Assembly (NCBI GenBank): GCA_946628865.1
Contig: CAMOXE010000095.1
Span: 1 to 5,298 of the forward strand
DNA from: an uncultured Clostridia bacterium
GTDB taxonomy: Bacteria > Bacillota > Clostridia > Christensenellales > Borkfalkiaceae
Length of the DNA: 5,298 bases
Reading direction: 5' to 3'
A program made the translations under genes and the position numbers. The notes under the pieces are model-generated. The model saw nothing but the letters and a program-made list of their open reading frames with translations, was not told the DNA's origin and made no database searches. Within the stretch, counting starts at the first letter, position 1. The number at the start of each line of letters is the position of its first letter. This document shows positions 1 through 4,736 of the stretch, in pieces.

Positions 1-2
1 TG

Positions 3-176
3 GTGAGTGTGAGTGCAATAGAATATCAATTCATTGCGCGAGAACTCGCCGAAAAGAACGCAAAATATGCCGTCAGAAGCGGGTTCGTATTATTCTCGGC
101 TGGTATAAAAATTTCAATTAGGTCAACAATACTAATAACAAAGTACCTTAGCGCGAGTGTTTTACATAAAATATAG
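3..176 (+). CDS. Possible 3' end of an unidentified gene (partial)
   Basis: An open frame enters from the left edge and stops at TAG 174-176, giving 57 visible codons. The first half (about codons 10-34) uses codons like those of the downstream genes (GCC, CTC, AAC, GAA) and could be real coding sequence. The second half, after about position 110, is AT-rich and Ser/Ile/Leu-rich with little character. I recognise no family. It lacks the ribbon-helix-helix pattern expected of a MazE/EndoAI-type antitoxin, which usually lies directly upstream of mazF in Firmicutes. A GTG at position 3 could in principle be a start, but no upstream sequence is available to judge it. It may be the tail of a longer gene or a chance open frame. 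Confidence 0.22.
   Translation: MSVSAIEYQFIARELAEKNAKYAVRSGFVLFSAGIKISIRSTILITKYLSASVLHKI
101..109 (+). promoter_or_regulatory. Weak candidate extended -10 element upstream of mazF
   Basis: TGG followed by TATAAA (104-109) fits an extended -10 element of the vegetative sigma factor about 100 bases before mazF. No convincing -35 hexamer lies 16-18 bases upstream (the sequence there is GGGTTC-like), and the element sits inside the open frame at the left edge. It is the best promoter candidate for mazF in the visible sequence, but mazF may equally be transcribed from outside the window. Confidence 0.2.
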
Positions 177-206
177 CGAGGGGCTTTGCATAGAGAGGAC
201 CTATAA

Positions 207-557
207 ATGATAAAGAGAGGCGAACTTTACTATGCGGATCTCAGTCCGGTTGTCGGCAGCGAGCAAGGGGGAGTAAGACCCGTGCTTGTGGTTCAAAACG
301 ACGTCGGGAACAAGTATAGCCCGACCGTTATCGCGGCGGCTGTAACGAGCAAATTAAACAAGGCGAAACTTCCCACCCATATTGCGCTTAGCGCGACGGA
401 ATTCGGGTTAAGCAAGGACTCCGTGGTTTTATTGGAGCAGATAAGAACTCTTGATAAACGGCGTTTAAAAGAGAGAATAGGGGAATTGCCCGCGACGACG
501 ATGCAAAAAGTCAACGACGCGCTTTTAATAAGTTTAGGCTTTGCCGTGAGCGGTTGA
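207..557 (+). CDS. mazF: MazF/PemK-family mRNA interferase toxin (EndoA/NdoA type)
   Basis: This 116-residue cytoplasmic protein is full length for the family. Members are dimeric, SH3-like-barrel ribonucleases that cut mRNA at short specific sites. The N-terminus reads MIKRGELYYADLSPVVGSEQ and continues GGVRPVLVVQND, nearly the signature of Bacillus subtilis EndoA. Later segments KAKLPTH (about 52-58) and VVLLEQIRT (about 73-81) are also typical. Arg24 and Thr47 occupy the positions of the EndoA catalytic residues Arg25 and Thr48, so the enzyme should be active. The start is fixed by AGAGAGGA (192-199), 7 bases before the ATG. EndoA of B. subtilis cuts at UACAU, and this close relative may share that specificity, which is inference. 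No antitoxin gene is recognisable in the 206 bases upstream or directly downstream, which is unusual. No clear terminator follows; 558-608 holds only A/T-rich sequence. Confidence 0.95.
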   Translation: MIKRGELYYADLSPVVGSEQGGVRPVLVVQNDVGNKYSPTVIAAAVTSKLNKAKLPTHIALSATEFGLSKDSVVLLEQIRTLDKRRLKERIGELPATTMQKVNDALLISLGFAVSG

Positions 558-608
558 TTTAAGATTTAAAAAAAATCATAAAAAATGCCGTAAATGCGCA
601 TAAAACAG

Positions 609-637
609 TTGACATAGATTTTCAAGTGTGCTAAAAT
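609..637 (+). promoter_or_regulatory. Strong vegetative (sigma-A type) promoter of the leader and operon
   Basis: A perfect -35 hexamer TTGACA (609-614) is followed by exactly 17 bases and then TAAAAT (632-637), one mismatch from the -10 consensus. The -10 carries a TGC extension (629-631), an extended -10 motif. Transcription should begin near 643-645. That leaves a leader of about 190 bases before the first structural gene, long enough for the attenuator described below. No operator-like inverted repeat overlaps the hexamers, consistent with control acting mainly after initiation. Confidence 0.88.
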
Positions 638-666
638 CAAAATAATTTAAATTTCGGAAGAAAAAT

Positions 667-735
667 ATGCTTAATTTTAAGGCGAATTTCAACTTAATTA
701 TTAACGCTATTATATTATTGCTCGGCAACGAATAA
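667..735 (+). CDS. Leader peptide, 22 residues, Ile/Leu-rich
   Basis: ATG 667 is preceded by GGAAG (656-660) at 6 bases spacing and the frame closes at TAA 733-735. Nine of 22 residues are branched-chain: Leu2, Leu10, Ile11, Ile12, Ile15, Ile16, Leu17, Leu18 and Leu19. Five of them are consecutive (IILLL, codons at 709-723: ATT ATA TTA TTG CTC). The product is probably not functional as a protein; translation of the run would report charged Leu and Ile tRNA. The gene lies between the promoter and the terminator, ahead of a gene with a leucine-type regulatory domain, which argues strongly for a real attenuator peptide. The peptide is also Asn-rich (five residues), and its hydrophobic run could raise the idea of a tiny membrane peptide, but the surrounding RNA structures favour attenuation. 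Confidence 0.72.
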   Translation: MLNFKANFNLIINAIILLLGNE

Positions 736-750
736 TTTAATAGCGTTGAT
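700..750 (+). promoter_or_regulatory. Leader hairpin (1:2 structure) over the leader-peptide codons
   Basis: Bases 700-712 pair with 738-750 over 13 base pairs, including a perfect 10-bp block (AACGCTATTA at 703-712 with TAATAGCGTT at 738-747) and one G.U pair. After a single T/T mismatch, six more A-U pairs follow (714-719 with 731-736), with an 11-base loop at 720-730. The 5' arm lies within the Ile/Leu codon run and the 3' arm lies just past the peptide stop, so the position of the ribosome decides whether it can form. It lacks a U tract and is not a terminator. Confidence 0.75.
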
Positions 751-807
751 TGTTGTGCGTTTAAGAAATTATCGAAATTATTTTTCTAAGTCTCACGGCA
801 ATGCTGT
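740..807 (+). promoter_or_regulatory. Candidate antiterminator pairing
   Basis: Bases 740-748 (ATAGCGTTG) can pair with 799-807 (CAATGCTGT) over nine consecutive pairs, two of them G.U. The pairing uses the 3' arm of the leader hairpin and the loop plus part of both arms of the terminator, so it excludes both. This gives the alternative structure a classical attenuator needs. The helix is modest, and an A/T-rich hairpin (about 761-789) could stack in its loop. It was found by eye; the free energy was not computed. Confidence 0.5.
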
Positions 808-817
808 GAGACTTTTT
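789..817 (+). terminator. Intrinsic terminator (attenuator terminator) upstream of the LeuA-like gene
   Basis: AGTCTCACGGC (789-799) pairs with GCTGTGAGACT (803-813) over 11 base pairs, with one G.U and a 3-base AAT loop, and runs straight into five T residues (813-817). This is a textbook intrinsic terminator. It lies downstream of the operon promoter and only 17 bases before the ATG at 835, so it would abort the operon's own transcripts unless prevented. It would also stop any read-through from mazF. Confidence 0.88.
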
Positions 818-834
818 AAAAATCGGAGATTCTT

Positions 835-2244
835 ATGAAAAAAATCGAGATTAGCGACGTAACCTTAAGAGAACTGTCTGAAAATGCGGAAATATCTTTC
901 AGCGAAAAAGTCGAAACCGTAAAACTCTTGTTAAAAATCGGCGTAGACTGCATAGAAACGGGGAAGATAACGAATAAAAAGACCGACGCGTTGTTTTTAC
1001 ATACCATAGCGCCTTTGGCGGAGAACGCGACGATAGTAATGCCCGTCGGGCTTTCAAGCGAAGACTTGGACGGCGCATGGACCGCGCTTTCTTTGATAAA
1101 GCGTAAACGCTTGCAAATTTCCGCACCGACTTCTACGGTTCAGATGGAGTTTTTGTGTCATTTAAAGCCGAGGGCGATGCAAGAGGCGATACAAAAACAG
1201 GTTTCCGAGGCAAAAGCGCTTTGCGCCGACGTCGAATTCGTCGCCGAGGACGCAACCCGCAGCGATATAGACTTTTTGACCGAAACCGTGCGCCTCGCAA
1301 TCGAATCCGGAGCGAACATAATTACGTTTAAAGACAGCGCGGGCGAACTTCTCCCCGTCGAGACTGAGAAATTTATCGGTGAAATTGCCGAAAAGTTACC
1401 TCAGATTTCCGAAGTTACTTTCGGTTTCGAGTGCATGGACTCAATTTCTATGGGCGTCGCTACGGCGCTTACGGCGATCAAATGCGGCGCGACTTTGATT
1501 AAGACATCCGTTTCTTCTTCGGAAGTTTTACCGCTTAAAGCGTTTGCCAAAACTTTGAGCGCAAAAGGCGACGATCTCGGTATCTCGGTAGCCTTAAACA
1601 GAACTCTTTTGTCGCACTCGGTTTCAAAAATCGAAAAACTGCTTACGGACAAGCACGCCGCAGGGCATCCGCTTGCCGAAATAGTAAACGTCGTCGGCGA
1701 GGACTTTTCGCTCGGCGTCGGCGACGATATAAACACGGTGTCTAAACACGTCGCAATGCTTGGCTACGAACTTACCGAAGAGGACCTTAAAAAGGTTTAC
1801 GAACGCTTTTCTTCCTTGGCGGAGAAAAAGCACATCGGCGCAAGAGAGTTGGAGGCAATAGTCGCGAGTTGCGCTCTTCAGGTCCCGCCGACTTATAAAC
1901 TTATAAGTTACGTTATAAACAGCGGAAACCTAATGACTGCCTCCGCAAATATAGTTTTGGAAAAAAACGGCGAAAATCACGGCGGAATAAGCCTCGGCGA
2001 CGGTCCTATAGACGCTGCGTTTATTGCGATAGAAAAGATAATCGGCAGGCATTACGAGTTGGACGATTTTCAGATACAATCGGTTACCGAAGGCAGGGAG
2101 GCGGTAGGAGAATCGATCGTAAAACTCAGAGCCTACGGAAAACTATATTCGGGCAGGGGAATTTCTACCGATATTATCGGCGCGAGCATACGCGCTTACG
2201 TCAACGCTTTAAATAAAATTTGTTTTGATAACGGCATAGGTTAA
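835..2244 (+). CDS. 2-isopropylmalate synthase-like protein (DRE-TIM barrel plus LeuA regulatory domain) with altered metal site
   Basis: This 469-residue protein has LeuA-family architecture. A DRE-TIM barrel (about 1-270) is followed by linker subdomains (about 270-350) and a C-terminal LeuA_dimer-type regulatory domain (about 350-465) with GDGPIDAAF (388-396) and GISTDIIGAS (442-451). Known members condense an acyl-CoA with a 2-oxo acid, using a divalent metal. The first motif reads SDVTLRE (7-13), keeping Arg12 and an acidic Glu13 as in homocitrate synthases, but the usual GEQ that follows is absent. EDATRSD (138-144) and KDSAG (166-170) are conserved. The metal-binding HxH, expected as FHxHND, reads FECMDS (198-203), so both histidines are lost. 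It may be a divergent synthase, a lyase, or a sensor. GGAG (825-828) with 6-base spacing supports the start. It is the first gene of the operon and probably attenuator-controlled. I would not call it leuA without biochemical support. Confidence 0.85.
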   Translation: MKKIEISDVTLRELSENAEISFSEKVETVKLLLKIGVDCIETGKITNKKTDALFLHTIAPLAENATIVMPVGLSSEDLDGAWTALSLIKRKRLQISAPTSTVQMEFLCHLKPRAMQEAIQKQVSEAKALCADVEFVAEDATRSDIDFLTETVRLAIESGANIITFKDSAGELLPVETEKFIGEIAEKLPQISEVTFGFECMDSISMGVATALTAIKCGATLIKTSVSSSEVLPLKAFAKTLSAKGDDLGISVALNRTLLSHSVSKIEKLLTDKHAAGHPLAEIVNVVGEDFSLGVGDDINTVSKHVAMLGYELTEEDLKKVYERFSSLAEKKHIGARELEAIVASCALQVPPTYKLISYVINSGNLMTASANIVLEKNGENHGGISLGDGPIDAAFIAIEKIIGRHYELDDFQIQSVTEGREAVGESIVKLRAYGKLYSGRGISTDIIGASIRAYVNALNKICFDNGIG

Positions 2245-2248
2245 TACG

Positions 2249-4735
2249 ATGAAACTTTCATTTTCAACTAACAGGTGGACGGGGTTAAAACTCGGAGAAT
2301 TTATAGATATAGCCGATAAATACCGTTTCAACGGGATAGAAATCCACAGCGTTTACGAGTGCGCGGACGAAAATCCGTCGTCGGTTTATCATAGGCTGAT
2401 TGCGAAAAAACTTCAAGTTCCTTGTATAGACCTTACGTCTGATATAGGCGACGATAGCAACTTTACGGTTGCCGAAAAAGAATTGGACGACGCGCTCGCG
2501 TTAGCGGTCAAACTTCGCGCGAAATATATACGTTTAAAGGCAAACGGCGGTTTAAATGCTTATGAAAACGCGAAAAAATTCGTTTACGGCGCACTTTCAA
2601 AAGCAAAAAAATGCGGCGTAGTACTGCTCGTTGAGACAGTCGGAGAGTTTGCCGACACTTCGCGTTTAAGAAAGTTTTTGAACGAGTTCGCAAGCGACGA
2701 TCTCGCCGCGCTTTGGGATCTTCATTATCCGTTTGCAATCGCAAAAGAAAAACCGGAAGATACCATCAAGAATCTCGGCGCTTACGTCAAACACGTCCAT
2801 ATCAAGGATTCCGAGGGCGAAAATTCATACGCGCTGGTCGGCGAAGGTTCGCTCCCTATAACGGATATAATGGACGCTTTAAAATCGGTAAACTACGGCG
2901 GGTTTATTTCCATTGAGTGGGATCCGACGTGGGACGAGGAATTAGGCGATATAGACGTCATATTCACGCATTTTATAAATTATATGGCGAGATTCGACAC
3001 TTCAAAGTCCGAAAAGCCGCTGTATAAGAGTGAAAATTCGCAAAACGGCAGGGGAAGTTACCTCTGGAAAAAATCCGAGATAATCGAAAAGACTTTTCCC
3101 GAAGTCTTGGACGCCATGGTCAAAAATTTCCCCGACCAATACGCGTTTAAATACACGACTTTAAACTATACGAGAACTTACTCGCAATTCCGCGACGACG
3201 TCGACGAGTTTGCGCGCGCTCTCATTACTTTAGGCGTTAAAAAGGGCAGCAAAGTCGCCGTTTGGGCGACGAATATACCCGAGTGGTTCATATCTTTCTG
3301 GGCGGTAACCAAAATCGGCGGCGTACTGGTCAGCATGAACACCGCTTATAAAATTTACGAGGCGGAATATCTCTTAAAGCAATCGGACACCCATACGTTG
3401 GTTATGGTAAAAGGTTATAAAGATTCCGATTACAGCGCTATAATCGCCGAACTTTGTCCGGAACTGAGCGAAAAGGCGGACGGAGAATTTCTTCACTCAA
3501 AGCGTCTGCCGTTTTTGAGAAACGTCATTACGGTCGGTTTCGAGCAGAAAGGTTGTCTTAGTTGGTCTCAAGCCGTAAGCAGGGCGTCCGAAACGCCGAT
3601 AGAGGAAGTTTACCGCATGCAAGCCGAAACCGATATTCACGACGTGTGCAACATGCAATACACTTCCGGAACTACGGGGTTCCCGAAAGGTGTCATGCTC
3701 ACGCATTACAACGTTGTCAATAACGGAAAGTGCATAGGCGACAGAATGGATCTGTCCACCGCTGACAGGATGATGATACAAGTTCCGATGTTCCATTGTT
3801 TCGGCATGGTTCTTGCAATGACCGCCTCGATGACGCACGGCGTAACGCTTTCGCCCATACCGTATTTTTCGCCCAGGTCTTCGCTCGCTTGCATAAATCA
3901 AGAGAAGATTACCTGTTTTCACGGGGTTCCGACTATGTTTATCGCGATGCTCGAGCATAAAGACTTTGCAAAAACCGATTTTTCGTATATGCGTACCGGC
4001 ATAATGGCGGGTTCGCCGTGTCCGGTTTCGGTAATGCAAGACGTAGTGGACAAAATGAATATGAAAGAAATAACCATCGTTTACGGTCAGACTGAGAGTT
4101 CGCCCGGCTGTACGATGAGCAGTACCGACGACAGTCTGGAAGTAAGGGTTACGACGGTAGGCAGAGCGCTTCCCGAAGTGGAGTGCAAGATAGTCGACCC
4201 GGAAACCGGCTTGGATTGTCCGGACAACGTAACCGGCGAATTCGTGGCGAGGGGTTACAACGTGATGAAAGGTTATTACAAGATGCCGCTTGCGACCCGA
4301 GCCGCCATCGATAAAGACGGTTGGCTGCATACGGGCGACCTCGCTTGCAGAACGCCGGAGGGCAATTATAAGATAACCGGCAGGCTTAAAGACATGATAA
4401 TTCGTGGCGGCGAAAATATTTACCCTAAAGAGATAGAAGAATTTATCTATACGCACCCTGCGGTAAGAGACGTTCAGGTTATCGGCGTTCCGGACGAGCA
4501 GTACGGGGAAGAGATACTTGCCTGCGTAATACTTAAAGACGGCGCGTCGCTGACCGAGGCGGAACTGAAAACCTTCGTGGCGGAGAATATGGCAAAACAC
4601 AAAGTCCCGAGATATATCGATTTCGTCGACGCGTTCCCGATGAACGTCGCCGGCAAAATACTTAAATACAAGATGAGAGAGGCGGCTATAGAAAAATACG
4701 GGCTTGAAAAGGCTGCCTCGGTAGTTACGGCATAA
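2249..4735 (+). CDS. Fusion of sugar-phosphate isomerase/epimerase-type TIM barrel and AMP-forming acyl-CoA synthetase
   Basis: This 828-residue protein carries two complete enzymes. Residues 1 to about 250 form a xylose-isomerase-like (AP_endonuc_2) barrel with the four expected metal ligands: Glu129 (LLVE), Asp157 (WDLH), His184 (HVHIKD) and Glu223 (SIEWD). After a short polar linker (about 250-270), residues about 270-828 form an ANL-family ligase closest in feel to B. subtilis YngI/ACSF2-type acyl-CoA synthetases. It has the P-loop YTSGTTGFPKG (471-481), YGQTES (612-617), HTGD (694-697), the hinge GRLKDMIIRGGENIYPKEIE (711-730) and catalytic Lys803 in AGK. Both halves should be active; the second makes an acyl-adenylate and then a CoA thioester. 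The acid substrate is unknown. The frame is open throughout, and no internal ATG with a good ribosome site marks the junction, so the fusion looks genuine. The start lies 4 bases after the previous stop, with AGG at 2238-2240, implying coupled translation. No signal peptide or membrane segment is seen; it should be cytosolic. Confidence 0.92.
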   Translation: MKLSFSTNRWTGLKLGEFIDIADKYRFNGIEIHSVYECADENPSSVYHRLIAKKLQVPCIDLTSDIGDDSNFTVAEKELDDALALAVKLRAKYIRLKANGGLNAYENAKKFVYGALSKAKKCGVVLLVETVGEFADTSRLRKFLNEFASDDLAALWDLHYPFAIAKEKPEDTIKNLGAYVKHVHIKDSEGENSYALVGEGSLPITDIMDALKSVNYGGFISIEWDPTWDEELGDIDVIFTHFINYMARFDTSKSEKPLYKSENSQNGRGSYLWKKSEIIEKTFPEVLDAMVKNFPDQYAFKYTTLNYTRTYSQFRDDVDEFARALITLGVKKGSKVAVWATNIPEWFISFWAVTKIGGVLVSMNTAYKIYEAEYLLKQSDTHTLVMVKGYKDSDYSAIIAELCPELSEKADGEFLHSKRLPFLRNVITVGFEQKGCLSWSQAVSRASETPIEEVYRMQAETDIHDVCNMQYTSGTTGFPKGVMLTHYNVVNNGKCIGDRMDLSTADRMMIQVPMFHCFGMVLAMTASMTHGVTLSPIPYFSPRSSLACINQEKITCFHGVPTMFIAMLEHKDFAKTDFSYMRTGIMAGSPCPVSVMQDVVDKMNMKEITIVYGQTESSPGCTMSSTDDSLEVRVTTVGRALPEVECKIVDPETGLDCPDNVTGEFVARGYNVMKGYYKMPLATRAAIDKDGWLHTGDLACRTPEGNYKITGRLKDMIIRGGENIYPKEIEEFIYTHPAVRDVQVIGVPDEQYGEEILACVILKDGASLTEAELKTFVAENMAKHKVPRYIDFVDAFPMNVAGKILKYKMREAAIEKYGLEKAASVVTA

Positions 4736-4736
4736 T

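Larger units (their letters stand above)
644..834 (+). promoter_or_regulatory. Transcription-attenuation leader (putative branched-chain amino acid attenuator)
   Basis: The 5' leader between the promoter and the LeuA-like gene contains, in order, a translatable peptide rich in Ile/Leu codons (667-735), a long hairpin overlapping those codons (700-750), a candidate antiterminator pairing (740-748 with 799-807) and an intrinsic terminator (789-817). The next gene's GGAG (825-828) follows directly. This is the order of classical attenuation at trp, leu and ilv operons. With ample charged tRNA, the ribosome should reach the stop at 733-735 and cover the 3' arm of the first hairpin, so the terminator forms. 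A ribosome stalled at codons 709-723 should free that arm to pair with the terminator region and allow read-through. The elements are visible; the mechanism is inferred. I saw no T-box consensus. Confidence 0.72.

Noticed and set aside
13..39. Imperfect hairpin (GCAAT...ATTGC with an inner GAAT/ATTC stem)
   Set aside because: It is A/T-rich, has a bulge, lacks a U tract, lies at the window edge in possibly coding sequence, and has no neighbour to regulate.
3..176. Reading the left-edge frame as a MazE/EndoAI antitoxin
   Set aside because: Its sequence has no ribbon-helix-helix pattern or typical antitoxin C-terminal acidic helix, and its stop is 30 bases before mazF rather than overlapping or adjacent.
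565..582. A/T-rich inverted repeat after mazF (GATTT...AAATC) as a terminator
   Set aside because: The stem is only five pairs with no GC core and there is no following U tract; it would not terminate efficiently.
609..817. An independent small RNA gene running from the promoter to the terminator
   Set aside because: The promoter-to-terminator unit of about 170 nt could look like an sRNA, but the Ile/Leu-rich peptide, alternative pairing and immediate downstream LeuA-like gene explain it better. The short transcript would be the attenuated product.
644..834. A T-box or other tRNA/metabolite riboswitch in the leader
   Set aside because: T-box regulation of leucine genes is common in Firmicutes, so I looked for the T-box consensus (AGGGTGGNACCGCG-like) and a specifier stem. 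It is absent, and the leader is short with a good peptide frame, which fits ribosome-mediated attenuation better.
899..1833. Several shorter - strand open frames within the LeuA-like gene
   Set aside because: They are shadows of a conserved + strand gene, with low-complexity compositions and no motifs or ribosome binding sites.
2713..2916. Small + strand frame inside the isomerase barrel domain
   Set aside because: It overlaps, in another frame, the segment holding the conserved metal ligands Asp157 and His184; its Arg-rich translation resembles nothing known.
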